Below, piece by piece: positions 27,825 through 36,679 of a stretch of DNA of 64,000 nucleotides. The translations under genes and the position numbers were made by a program. The notes beneath the pieces are model-generated. The model was not told the origin of the DNA, made no database searches, and saw nothing but the letters and a program-made list of their open reading frames with translations. The stretch covers positions 505,472-569,471 of the forward strand of contig NZ_FOYP01000001.1 in NCBI RefSeq assembly GCF_900115105.1. Direction: 5' to 3'. The stretch comes from Yoonia tamlensis. Lineage in GTDB: Bacteria; Pseudomonadota; Alphaproteobacteria; Rhodobacterales; Rhodobacteraceae. The stretch's first letter is position 1; every line of letters starts with the position of its first letter.

Positions 27825-28896
27825 TACGGGCGCCGGTTTCGGCCGAAAACAAGGTCACAGCGCCCGGAGCAATCGCCAGGTGGATAGGGTCGGTGCGGTT
27901 TTCATCGATCCGGCCAGGGATGCGCGCGGTCAGTGTCGTGTCGGCCAGTTTGAACGTCACGTAGCATTCCGCGCCCGTGTTTTCGATCATCAGCGGTTCA
28001 ACGCAAAGATCGGCGGGCGTTTGCGACAGCGACAGATGCTCGGGGCGCAGGCCCAGCTGCACATCGGGCGGCAGGTCGCGCGCCTGCCAGTCAGGGATCG
28101 CGAGCTGGGTGTTGCCAACCGCAAGCCCCGTTTCAGTCACGGTTGCGGGCACGATATTCATTGGCGGTGATCCCATAAAGTCGGCGACAAATGTATTGGC
28201 GGGCGTGTCGTAAATCTCGGCGGGCGTGCCGATCTGCTGCACATATCCGTCCTTTAGCACAACAATCCGCGTCGCCAGCGTCATTGCCTCGATCTGGTCA
28301 TGGGTGACATAGACGATGCTTGCGCCGGTGGTCTTGTGCAGCCGCTTTATTTCGGCGCGCATTTCGACGCGCAGCTTGGCATCAAGGTTGGACAGGGGTT
28401 CGTCAAACAAGAACAGCTTGGGATCACGCACCAACGCGCGGCCCATCGCAACCCTTTGGCGCTGCCCGCCCGAAAGCTGCGCAGGCTGGCGATCAAGCAG
28501 GTGGTCAATTTGCAAAAGCTTTGCAACCTCTGAGATCCGCGCGTCCATCGCGGCCTTGGGTGTCTTGCGGATTTTCATCCCAAAGCCGATATTTTCGCCC
28601 ACGGTCATCGTGGGGTAAAGCGCGTAGGACTGGAAAACCATCGCTATATCGCGGTCTTTTGGCGGCACTTGGGTCACATCGCGGCCGCCGATATGCAAAC
28701 TGCCACCTGTGATTACTTCGAGCCCCGCGATGCAGTTCAGCAATGTGGATTTGCCGCAGCCCGACGGGCCGACCAGCACAAGAAATTCGCCTTCGGCCAT
28801 GGTGATGGCAATGTCATGCAAGACATCAACCGCACCATATGATTTCTTAAGATTAATGGCTTCCAGAGCCGCAATGTTTGTGCTGTCGAGTGCCAT
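27811..28896 (-). CDS. Sugar ABC transporter ATPase (MalK/UgpC type)
   Basis: A 361-aa ABC ATPase with the MalK layout: nucleotide-binding domain (Walker A LVGPSGCGKST near residue 44, signature LSGGQRQRVAMGRAL near 142, Walker B LFLFDEPLSNLDAK near 165, H-loop VYVTHDQ) then a C-terminal regulatory/TOBE domain (LGLRPEHLSLS). It powers the alpha-glucoside importer encoded across the divergent promoter. It follows the LacI-type regulator gene with no gap. Confidence 0.93.
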   Translation of the reverse strand: MALDSTNIAALEAINLKKSYGAVDVLHDIAITMAEGEFLVLVGPSGCGKSTLLNCIAGLEVITGGSLHIGGRDVTQVPPKDRDIAMVFQSYALYPTMTVGENIGFGMKIRKTPKAAMDARISEVAKLLQIDHLLDRQPAQLSGGQRQRVAMGRALVRDPKLFLFDEPLSNLDAKLRVEMRAEIKRLHKTTGASIVYVTHDQIEAMTLATRIVVLKDGYVQQIGTPAEIYDTPANTFVADFMGSPPMNIVPATVTETGLAVGNTQLAIPDWQARDLPPDVQLGLRPEHLSLSQTPADLCVEPLMIENTGAECYVTFKLADTTLTARIPGRIDENRTDPIHLAIAPGAVTLFSAETGARITRQ

Positions 28897-29919
28897 TCAA
28901 GCCTCCTTTGGGGCGGGGCCGGTCGAGCCGCGCACGATCAGTTCAATATCCTGTAGCCGCTGCAATTCCAGGGCAGGGGTGCCGTTCAGGTGATCCAGTA
29001 AAATATCGGCAAGCGGGGTGCAGGCGTCGCGCAACGGCGCGCGCGTGACGGTTAGCGCCGGATCAAAATTAATCGCCCGTGTCAGGGGCAGCGCGTCGTC
29101 ATGGGCCATGACCGAAACATCATGCGGCACGCGCAGCCCGCGGTCGCGCACGGCACGGATGACACCCGCAGCAATAACGGTTGATGCGCAAATGAACGCG
29201 GTTGGCGGGGTCGGGCCTGCCAGCATATCAAGCGCCTTGGTGTAGCCGTCGCTTTCATAGGTGGCCTCGTTTGCGATCGGGGTTTGTGTCAGACCAAGAC
29301 CACGGGCCGCATCGTCGAAACCGGCCAAACGGTCGGACGCATAGGCATGCCGCAGTTTGCCATTGATCAGGGCGATCCGCTGGTGCCCCAGATTTGACAG
29401 CATCTTTACTGAACGCGCCGATACCGCCTTGTTGTCGATGCCAAAGCTCGGGTAGGTCGGGTCGGGACGATCCTGCCCGTGCAGCACAAACGGAATCCCG
29501 CGTTCAAGCAAAAAGCTTACCCGCGGGTCATTGGTGGTCGGCGCGTTCAATATAAACCCGTCCAGAATATCGCGTTCCAGCAATTTCTTGTAGGGTGTGA
29601 CCGGATCGTCATCTTGATCAACTGCAAGCACAAGGTCAGTTTCGCGCCGCGATAGCGCGGCCGTCAATCCGGTGAGAATTTCGAAAAATGTCTGATCAGC
29701 GCTCATGTCGGCTTTGATTTTGACGATCATCCCGACCATGCCCGACCGTCCGGTAACAAGGCGCTGCGCCACGCGGTTGGGCCGGTAGCCGAGCCTGTCC
29801 GCGACTTCTTGTACCTTTTTTCGGGTGTTTTCATTCACCTCGGGAAACCCGTTCAGCGCACGGCTCACGGTTGTCACAGACCAGCCGAGTTCGGCGCTGA
29901 TTTCCTTGAGTGTGGCCAC
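28897..29919 (-). CDS. LacI-family transcriptional regulator (AglR-like)
   Basis: A 340-aa repressor starting at GTG. The N-terminal LacI helix-turn-helix (ATLKEISAELGWSVTTVSRA, then LNGFPEVNE) is followed by the hinge helix (RVAQRLVTGRSG) and a periplasmic-binding-like effector domain with DGFILNAPTT and SVMAHDDALPLTR segments. Its position beside an alpha-glucosidase and sugar ABC genes suggests it senses an alpha-glucoside, as AglR does. It abuts the ATPase gene with zero spacing and is divergent from the glucosidase. Confidence 0.9.
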   Translation of the reverse strand: MATLKEISAELGWSVTTVSRALNGFPEVNENTRKKVQEVADRLGYRPNRVAQRLVTGRSGMVGMIVKIKADMSADQTFFEILTGLTAALSRRETDLVLAVDQDDDPVTPYKKLLERDILDGFILNAPTTNDPRVSFLLERGIPFVLHGQDRPDPTYPSFGIDNKAVSARSVKMLSNLGHQRIALINGKLRHAYASDRLAGFDDAARGLGLTQTPIANEATYESDGYTKALDMLAGPTPPTAFICASTVIAAGVIRAVRDRGLRVPHDVSVMAHDDALPLTRAINFDPALTVTRAPLRDACTPLADILLDHLNGTPALELQRLQDIELIVRGSTGPAPKEA

Positions 29920-29929
29920 GGGGCTGCTC

Positions 29930-30007
29930 CAAATCGTTTAAAGTTGAAATTGGCTATATAGAAATTCAGTCTTAAAATAAAGCAAATAGTTTTTCCAAAA
30001 CGTTTTG
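29930..30007. promoter_or_regulatory. LacI-type operators in the divergent promoter region
   Basis: A perfect 12-base palindrome CAAAACGTTTTG (29996-30007) with the central CG typical of LacI-family operators lies 50 bases before the glucosidase start. A related site CAAATCGTTTAA (29930-29941) lies 11 bases before the regulator start. Two sites 66 bases apart centre to centre suggest looping and autoregulation. Confidence 0.7.
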
Positions 30008-30056
30008 AATAATATTTCAAGTTTGTTAATGTCGCTGCGAATCGAAAGGATAAACG

Positions 30057-31676
30057 ATGCGTGAATGGTGGAGAGACGCGGTGATCTATCAGATCTATCC
30101 GCGGTCATTTCAGGATGATAACGGCGACGGGATCGGCGATTTGCGCGGGATCGCGCGCCGCTTGCCTTATGTTGCGGGGCTGGGCGTGGATTGCATCTGG
30201 CTGTCGCCTATTTTCATGTCACCGCAAAAAGACATGGGATATGATATTTCCGACTATATGGCGATTGACCCGCTGTTCGGGACAATGGCGGATTTTGACG
30301 ATCTGATCGCAACGGCGCATGATCTTGGGCTAAAGGTGATCACCGATCAGGTGCTTTCGCATACCTCGGACCAGCATGAATGGTTCCGCCAAAGCCGCCA
30401 GAACCGCGATAACCCCAAGGCCGATTGGTACGTCTGGGCTGATCCGCTGCCGGACGGGTCGCCACCAACAAACTGGCACAGCCATTTTGGCGGGCCTGCG
30501 TGGGAATTCGACCCGCAGCGGGGGCAGTATTACCTGCATAACTTCCTTGCGGCGCAGCCTGATTTGAACTTCCATAATCCGGATGTTGTCGATGCCATTC
30601 TTGAAACCTGCAAGTTCTGGCTTGATCGCGGGTTGGACGGGTTCCGGCTGGATACCGTGAATTACTATGTCCATGACGCGCAATTGCGGTCCAATCCGCC
30701 CGCGCAAACGGCCCCGCAGGTGATGGCGACCGATCTTTATGGGATGCAGGACAATATTTACAACAAAAGCCGCCCCGAAAATCTGGATTTCCTGAAAAAG
30801 CTGCGCCTGCTGACCAATCAATATGACGACATCATGATGGTCGGCGAAGTTGGCGAAGGCGGACAAAAAGCGATCCGCCTGATGGGTGAATATACCGAAG
30901 GCGACACGCATCTGCATATGGCCTACAGCTTTGCGATGCTGGGGCCGGAATTTACGCCCGAACATTTGCGCAATTGCATCGAAGGTTTTCAGCAGGGCGC
31001 ACCCGGCGGTCACCCGAGCTGGTCGTTCAGCAACCATGACGTGCCGCGCCATGTTACACGTTGGGCGGATCATGCGGTCAGTCCAAATGATCTTGCCCGT
31101 CTGACATGTGCCATGCTGATGGCGTTCGAGGGCACAATCGGGATTTATCAGGGCGAAGAGCTGGGCCAGACAGAAACCGTTCTGACCTATGACGAACTGA
31201 CCGACCCACCCGCGCTGCGCTATTGGCCCGGGATCAAAGGGCGCGACGGTTGCCGCACACCGATGGTCTGGGAACATGACCAGCCAAACGCCGGATTTTC
31301 CGATGGCACGCCTTGGTTACCGGTCAAGGATCCGCAAAAAACATGTGCCGTCGATCTGTCCGAAGCGGACAAGGGCAGCACATTACATTTCTACCGCGAC
31401 GCAATCGCGTTTCGGAAAGAAAACCCCGCGCTTACGATCGGCAAAACCGCGTTCTTGAACCTTGCTGCGCCGTTGCTCGGGTTCACCCGCCACTGTGCCG
31501 CGCAGCGGATCACATGTGTTTTCAACATGTCCAAAGACCCGCAAACGCTATCACTTTCCGGCCCCGCGACCATCGTCGGGCCGCACCATGCGCGTCTGGA
31601 GGATGCGTCTCTCGTACTGCCCGGCAACGGGTTTGCGTATCTGTCACATGACGGGGAACTTGTCCTGTCTGCCTAA
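30057..31676 (+). CDS. GH13 alpha-glucosidase
   Basis: A 539-aa glycoside hydrolase family 13 enzyme of the oligo-1,6-/alpha-1,4-glucosidase type, without signal peptide, so cytoplasmic. The four conserved regions are visible: DQVLSHTSDQH near residue 98, GFRLDTVNYY (nucleophile Asp) near 196, MVGEVGE (acid Glu) near 262 and FSNHDVPRH near 324. It splits imported alpha-glucosides into glucose. The ribosome site is AAAGGA. First gene of the plus-strand sugar operon, under the CG-centred operator. Confidence 0.93.
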   Translation: MREWWRDAVIYQIYPRSFQDDNGDGIGDLRGIARRLPYVAGLGVDCIWLSPIFMSPQKDMGYDISDYMAIDPLFGTMADFDDLIATAHDLGLKVITDQVLSHTSDQHEWFRQSRQNRDNPKADWYVWADPLPDGSPPTNWHSHFGGPAWEFDPQRGQYYLHNFLAAQPDLNFHNPDVVDAILETCKFWLDRGLDGFRLDTVNYYVHDAQLRSNPPAQTAPQVMATDLYGMQDNIYNKSRPENLDFLKKLRLLTNQYDDIMMVGEVGEGGQKAIRLMGEYTEGDTHLHMAYSFAMLGPEFTPEHLRNCIEGFQQGAPGGHPSWSFSNHDVPRHVTRWADHAVSPNDLARLTCAMLMAFEGTIGIYQGEELGQTETVLTYDELTDPPALRYWPGIKGRDGCRTPMVWEHDQPNAGFSDGTPWLPVKDPQKTCAVDLSEADKGSTLHFYRDAIAFRKENPALTIGKTAFLNLAAPLLGFTRHCAAQRITCVFNMSKDPQTLSLSGPATIVGPHHARLEDASLVLPGNGFAYLSHDGELVLSA

Positions 31677-31705
31677 TTCAACCACATTCTCTGGGAGGAG
31701 AAACA

Positions 31706-32863
31706 ATGAAAAAGACGTTTTCAATCACCGCATTATTGCTGGCAACAGCAATGCCCGCCTATGCGCTTGAGGATGGTGTGATCACTATCTGGACCGGTGC
31801 GAACCGTGACAAAGACGCGCTGATGGAAGCAGTCGCCGCGTTCACTGCCGATCTTGGTGTCGAGGTTGTTGTCGAAATCGTGGACCCCGATCTGCCGCAA
31901 AAATTCCAGCAAGCTGCAGCAACTGGCGATGGCCCTGATATCGTTTTGTGGGCGCATGACCGTTTTGGCGAATGGGCGGATGGCGGGTTGATCCAGCCGG
32001 TTTCCCCATCGGCAAGCTGGTCCGAGGACATTTTGCCCTCTGCGATGGAAGCCATGCAATTTGGTGGCAACACATGGGGCTACCCGCTGGCCGTCGAAGC
32101 GGTGACGCTGATCTATAACAAAGACCTGATCGCGACGCCGCCCGCCGCATTCGAAGACATCGCAGGTGCCGATATTACGGGTCAAAAGATCCTTTGGGAC
32201 TATAACAACACATATTTCACAATGCCGATGCTGATGGCTGGCGGCGGTTACGCGTTCCAAAAGGTCGACGGCGTTTATGACGGCACGGCGACAGGCGTCA
32301 ACACGGATGGCGCGATTGCAGGGGCTACGGTTCTGAAGGCATTGTTTGACGATGGTGTCATGCCCCAAGGTGTTGATTACGGCGTTATGGACGGCGCGAT
32401 GCTGAACGGCGAAGTTGCGATGGTTCTGAACGGCCCGTGGTCATGGGCCGGCTTTGAAGAAGCAGGGATCAATATTGGCGTGGCGCCAATTCCGACAGTA
32501 AACGGCAATGTCGCGCCGCCGTTCCTTGGGGTGCAGGCACTGGGTATCAATGCGGCGTCACCAAATGCCGATCTGGCGGTTGAGTTGATCGAAAACTATC
32601 TGGCCACCGACGAAGGTCTGGCGATCTGGAACGCGAAAAACGGCTTGGGTGCTTTGGCGGATGCGTCGGCAGCGGTTGCGCAAAACAACCCGCTGGTCAC
32701 CGATATGCTGGCCGTTGCGGCCAACGGCGTGCCAATGCCGTCCAACCCCGAGATGGGCGCATTCTGGGCCGCGATGGCGCCTGCGCTGACCAACATCACG
32801 TCGGGTGCAGCAACACCCGAAGATGCGCTGAACGACGCGGCTGCGCGTATCTTGGGCGAATAA
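31706..32863 (+). CDS. Alpha-glucoside/maltose-type substrate-binding protein
   Basis: A 385-aa periplasmic binding protein. It has a Sec signal peptide (MKKTFSITALLLATAMPAYA, cleaved before LED), then ITIWTGANRDKD, ATGDGPDIVLWAHDRFGEWA and WGYPLAVEAVTLIYNKDL, the pattern of MalE-like cluster B proteins. It delivers sugar to the two permeases downstream. The ribosome site GGGAGGAGA is very strong. A hairpin follows the stop codon. Confidence 0.92.
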   Translation: MKKTFSITALLLATAMPAYALEDGVITIWTGANRDKDALMEAVAAFTADLGVEVVVEIVDPDLPQKFQQAAATGDGPDIVLWAHDRFGEWADGGLIQPVSPSASWSEDILPSAMEAMQFGGNTWGYPLAVEAVTLIYNKDLIATPPAAFEDIAGADITGQKILWDYNNTYFTMPMLMAGGGYAFQKVDGVYDGTATGVNTDGAIAGATVLKALFDDGVMPQGVDYGVMDGAMLNGEVAMVLNGPWSWAGFEEAGINIGVAPIPTVNGNVAPPFLGVQALGINAASPNADLAVELIENYLATDEGLAIWNAKNGLGALADASAAVAQNNPLVTDMLAVAANGVPMPSNPEMGAFWAAMAPALTNITSGAATPEDALNDAAARILGE

Positions 32864-32872
32864 GACCGGTTA

Positions 32873-32899
32873 GGGGCGGCGGGTATATCCTGCCGTCCC
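32873..32899 (+). other. mRNA hairpin between binding protein and permease genes
   Basis: Stem GGGGCGGC / GCCGTCCC (one G-U pair) with an 11-base loop, in the 60-base gap after the binding-protein stop. No T-run follows. Hairpins here commonly protect the binding-protein message from 3' decay, giving more binding protein than permease. A similar hairpin follows nrtA at 57347-57371. Confidence 0.6.
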
Positions 32900-32923
32900 G
32901 CACCAACCTGTCGGGGGGGCATT

Positions 32924-34453
32924 ATGGCGATCACGGATACATCAGCACCGCAAGGATCAGCATGGGTGCGACTGGCGGTTGTTGCCTGCGTCACGGCTGT
33001 CTTGCTGGCGGGGTCGTTTTACCTTTACCAGCTTTCGCAACCTGTTTTCGGGGCGATCCTGCTGGCGCTGGCGACAGGTTTTGCCATCATTTTTGGCGCC
33101 AAGCGCTACTATGGCGCGCGGTTCATCTTTCCGGGTGTCGCGGCAGTTTTGATCTTTATTGCCTTTCCGGTCGCCTACACGATCTATATCGGCTTTACGA
33201 ATTATTCGTCCTTTAACCTGCTAAGCTACGAACGCACGATCGAGGTTTTGACCGCGCGCAGTTCGGTGGACGCATCAACAGAACAACCCTTTGCCGTAGC
33301 GGCCGAAGACGACGCCTATCGGATCTGGCTGCCCGAAAGCGGTTTGCTGTCGGATGTCGTCAGTCTGCAAGATGCGCAGTCAGCGGCCCTGACCCCCGCT
33401 AATGCGCCCGCGGTACTGCTGGACAGGCGTGATGCGATCAAGCTGCGCAGCGGGCTGCAAGCCCTGACCCTGACCACGCCTGACGGTACTGTGATCCAGA
33501 ACGCCGGCTTGCGCACATTTGCAAGCCTGACGCCCGATTTTGTGCGCACCGGTCCGGACGAGCTGACGAAATCCGACGGTACAATCCTGATGGCCAATCA
33601 TGAGACCGGATTTTTCGTGGATCAGGCGGGTGAAAACGTGCCGCCCGGTTGGCGGGTGACAATCGGCTGGGACAATTTCGCCCGCGTGTTCCAATCCGAA
33701 GGCATCCGCCAGCCCATGGTCAGCGTCTTTATCTGGACGTTCTTTTTTGCGACCGCATCTGTTGTGCTGACATTCGGGATCGGGCTGACCCTTGCCGTGA
33801 TCCTGCAATGGCCACACCTGCGGTTCAAAGCGCTTTACCGGATTTTGCTGATCCTGCCCTACGCAGTGCCGGCATTCATTTCAATTCTGGTTTTTCGCGG
33901 GCTGTTCAACCAGAATTTTGGCGAAATCAACCTGATCCTCGAGGCGCTTTTCGGTATCCGGCCGAACTGGTTTACCGATGGCAATCTGGCGCGGGCGATG
34001 GTTTTGATCGTGAACACATGGCTTGGCTACCCCTATATGATGCTGCTGGCGATGGGGTTTTTGCAATCGGTCCCCGAAGACCACAAAAAGGCGGCCGCCC
34101 TTGAAGGGGCCAGTGCGCTGCGCGTGTTTTTCACGATTACCTTGCCGCAGATCATCCCGCCATTCCTGCCGCTGCTGATCGCAAGCTTTGCGTTCAACTT
34201 TAATAACCTGGTGCTGGTTTTCTTGCTGACGCGCGGTTTGCCCGACATTCCGGGCACGATCATCCCCGCAGGTGAAACCGATATTCTGGCATCGTTCACC
34301 TACCGGCTGGCATTTGATAACGCGGGGCAGCAATTTGGTCTGGCAGGCGCGATCACACTGCTGATTTTTCTGGTGGTCGCCGCGATTTCATATGCCAATT
34401 TTGTTGCAATGCGCCGCGCCGCACAGCGCCGTTCAGGAAGGGCAAACCTATGA
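32924..34453 (+). CDS. MalF-like sugar ABC permease with large periplasmic domain
   Basis: A 509-aa permease. Three N-terminal membrane helices (to about residue 95) are followed by a large hydrophilic region of roughly 150 residues resembling the MalF P2 loop, then a six-helix permease core. The ABC EAA motif is AAALEGASALRVFFTITLPQ near residue 390. Ordinary alpha-glucoside AglF permeases are far shorter, so this importer is closer to MalFGK. The stop overlaps the next gene's start by 4 bases (ATGA). Confidence 0.9.
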   Translation: MAITDTSAPQGSAWVRLAVVACVTAVLLAGSFYLYQLSQPVFGAILLALATGFAIIFGAKRYYGARFIFPGVAAVLIFIAFPVAYTIYIGFTNYSSFNLLSYERTIEVLTARSSVDASTEQPFAVAAEDDAYRIWLPESGLLSDVVSLQDAQSAALTPANAPAVLLDRRDAIKLRSGLQALTLTTPDGTVIQNAGLRTFASLTPDFVRTGPDELTKSDGTILMANHETGFFVDQAGENVPPGWRVTIGWDNFARVFQSEGIRQPMVSVFIWTFFFATASVVLTFGIGLTLAVILQWPHLRFKALYRILLILPYAVPAFISILVFRGLFNQNFGEINLILEALFGIRPNWFTDGNLARAMVLIVNTWLGYPYMMLLAMGFLQSVPEDHKKAAALEGASALRVFFTITLPQIIPPFLPLLIASFAFNFNNLVLVFLLTRGLPDIPGTIIPAGETDILASFTYRLAFDNAGQQFGLAGAITLLIFLVVAAISYANFVAMRRAAQRRSGRANL

Positions 34454-35340
34454 TTGTCGAACGTCCCCGCGACCTGATGGTCAAGAAAATTTGCGCCCAC
34501 GGGTTCATGATCTTTTTCCTTGCGCTTATCTTGTTCCCGTTTTTGGTGGTGCTGTCGATTTCGTTCCGCGAAGGCAATTTTTCGGTCGGGTCTATCATCC
34601 CGCAGAACCCCACGCTTGAACATTGGTGGCTGGCCTTCGGGATGGATTACACCCGTGCGGACGGCACGGTGGTCACGCCGCCCTATCCGGTGCTGCTGTG
34701 GATGTGGAATTCGATCAAGATCGGGCTGATCGCGGGCTTTGGCGTGCTGGCGATTGCAACGGTTTCGGCCTATGCGTTCAGCCGTATCCGGATCAGGGGC
34801 AAGGGGGCCATGCTGGACGGGCTGTTTCTGATCCAGATGTTCCCGACCACGCTGGCGCTTGTCGCGATCTACGCCATCTTTGACGCGCTGGGCGAAGTGA
34901 CCCCGATCATGGGGCTGAACAGCCATGTTGCGCTGGTGGTGATCTATCTGGCAGCGGTGACGCTGCATATCTGGACGATCAAAGGCTATTTCGACAGTAT
35001 CGATACCGCGCTTGATAAGGCGGCAGCGATTGACGGGGCGACGCCATGGCAGACGTTCCGCTATATTTTCCTGCCGCTGGCGGTGCCGATCATGTCGGTG
35101 GTGTTTGTGCTGGCATTTATCGGCTTTGTGAATGACTACCCGATTGCCTCTGTGCTTATCCGGTCCGAAGACAAGATGACGCTGGCCGTGGGCAGCCGCC
35201 TTTACCTGAATGAATTCAAATACCTGTGGGGGGATTTTGCGGCTGCGGCGATCCTGTCGGGCCTGCCGATCACTGTCGTTTTCCTGATCGCGCAGAAATA
35301 CCTTGTTTCAGGGCTAAGTGACGGGGCGGTCAAGGGTTAG
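34450..35340 (+). CDS. MalG-like sugar ABC permease
   Basis: A 296-aa permease with six membrane helices. The EAA motif is DKAAAIDGATPWQTFRYIFL near residue 192, the coupling helix that docks on the ATPase. It pairs with the MalF-like subunit. The C-terminus QKYLVSGLSDGAVKG is a typical MalG-type ending (GLTAGAVKG in MalG), which is known to contact MalK. Translationally coupled to the upstream gene. It ends at a bidirectional terminator shared with rplY. Confidence 0.92.
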   Translation: MIVERPRDLMVKKICAHGFMIFFLALILFPFLVVLSISFREGNFSVGSIIPQNPTLEHWWLAFGMDYTRADGTVVTPPYPVLLWMWNSIKIGLIAGFGVLAIATVSAYAFSRIRIRGKGAMLDGLFLIQMFPTTLALVAIYAIFDALGEVTPIMGLNSHVALVVIYLAAVTLHIWTIKGYFDSIDTALDKAAAIDGATPWQTFRYIFLPLAVPIMSVVFVLAFIGFVNDYPIASVLIRSEDKMTLAVGSRLYLNEFKYLWGDFAAAAILSGLPITVVFLIAQKYLVSGLSDGAVKG

Positions 35341-35348
35341 GCAAACAA

Positions 35349-35375
35349 AAAGGGCACCCGAAACGGGTGCCCTTT
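35349..35375. terminator. Bidirectional terminator between malG-like and rplY
   Basis: Perfect 12-base stem AAAGGGCACCCG, loop AAA, CGGGTGCCCTTT. On the minus strand it is followed by TTTTTG-type T-rich sequence, so it is a strong rplY terminator. On the plus strand the stem itself ends in CCCTTT and can end the sugar operon. Confidence 0.85.
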
Positions 35376-35396
35376 GATCCACGCGGTTGCGTCGGA

Positions 35397-36035
35397 TTAT
35401 TCTTCGGAAGCGGCTTCTTCAGTTGCGGCTTCTTCTGTTGCTTCATCTTCATCGTCAGCAGCCAGCGTGCGCGGCGCTGCAATGTTCGCGATCACAAAGT
35501 CACGGTCGATCACAGATTTCGCACCTTCAGGCATCACAACTTCGCTGATGTGAATGGTATCGCCCATTTGGTGGTTCGCCAGATCGATCGTCAGGTGATC
35601 AGGGATGTCGCCCGCCAGAACGTCAAGTTCGACTTCGTTGCGTACAACAGTCAGCGTGCCACCTTTTTTGATGCCAGGGCATGTGTCAGCGTTTTCAAAC
35701 TCGACAGGAATGAACAGCTTAACACGGCTTGTGCGCTTGAGGCGCATCAGGTCGATGTGACGTGGCAAGTCTTTGACGACGTCGCGCTGTACGCCGCGGC
35801 AGATCACGCGCACGTCTTCCTGGCCTTCAACCTTGAGGTTGAAAAGCGTCGACATGAAGCGGCCTTTGCGCAGCATGGTCAGCAGGTAATCGAATGGGAT
35901 GCTAATGGATTGGGGCTCTGCGCCACCACCATAAACAATGCCAGGTACGTCGCCATCACGGCGAGCTTGGCGGGCGGCCCCCTTGCCTGTCCCCGCGCGT
36001 ACCTTGGCGTTCAGATCAGGAATCTGTCCAGCCAT
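35397..36035 (-). CDS. rplY: 50S ribosomal protein L25/Ctc
   Basis: A 212-aa long-form L25 (CTC type) that binds 5S rRNA. It has the N-terminal L25 domain ([20 protein letters not shown] near residue 18) and the C-terminal beta domain ([18 protein letters not shown]). The acidic, low-complexity tail ([19 protein letters not shown]) is usual in alphaproteobacteria. pth normally follows it directly; here the sugar and metal block lies between. Confidence 0.95.
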   Translation of the reverse strand: MAGQIPDLNAKVRAGTGKGAARQARRDGDVPGIVYGGGAEPQSISIPFDYLLTMLRKGRFMSTLFNLKVEGQEDVRVICRGVQRDVVKDLPRHIDLMRLKRTSRVKLFIPVEFENADTCPGIKKGGTLTVVRNEVELDVLAGDIPDHLTIDLANHQMGDTIHISEVVMPEGAKSVIDRDFVIANIAAPRTLAADDEDEATEEAATEEAASEE

Positions 36036-36235
36036 AGTAATTCTCCAGTATGTTATGGGCCGCCCTCCAAGGGTGTGCGACCCGTTAAGACCTGTGCCTA
36101 TAGGGGGGTTTCACCTTTTTGGAAAGGGTGTTTGGCAATTTGCACGGCTGTTTGTGCCTGCGCAAAGTCCCAAAGCCGTCGCGCGGGTAGGTCTGGGGTG
36201 CAAATCACCCCTCGCGTTGGGAAAATGAAAGCGAT

Positions 36236-36610
36236 ATGACACCGGACATGCGACGTAAATTTGGCATCATTTCCAGATTGTTAACGGCCCTTGCCCTGTT
36301 TGTGGCGCTTGGGGTTGCGGGGCTGTCGGGCCCCGCCAAGCAGCCTGTGCTTGCCGATGATGTGATCGCCTATCTTGCGGCGGGCGGATCCTTTGCTGAT
36401 CTTTGCGGTGATACCACCGATCCCAGCCGAATCGGTGCACATTGTCCCGCCTGTCATTTGATCACCTTTGCGGTGCTGCCTGCCGCAAAGGTCGGTGCGC
36501 CGCAAATGCTGGCCACAAATTACCAGCGGCTGGTGGCGGTTGCGCAAAATATCGCGCAAGATCAAGCGCTTGATCCCGTCAGGCTGTCACGCGCGCCACC
36601 CCAAGCCTGA
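36236..36610 (+). CDS. Hypothetical exported protein with HCPACH motif (DUF2946-like)
   Basis: A 124-aa protein. An N-terminal hydrophobic segment (residues 13-31) could be a signal or anchor. The middle holds GAHCPACHLITF, resembling the short Cys/His motif of DUF2946 proteins, which often accompany metal-uptake genes. ATG at 36248 is an alternative start. The next gene, a PepSY membrane protein, follows after 69 bases, supporting a link to metal or haem handling. Function not established. Confidence 0.6.
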   Translation: MTPDMRRKFGIISRLLTALALFVALGVAGLSGPAKQPVLADDVIAYLAAGGSFADLCGDTTDPSRIGAHCPACHLITFAVLPAAKVGAPQMLATNYQRLVAVAQNIAQDQALDPVRLSRAPPQA

Positions 36611-36679
36611 AATCCGTTCAATCCAGAGATTTCAACACATCTGCCCAAAGCGGCAGAGCCATAGGCTTGGAGCCAAACA

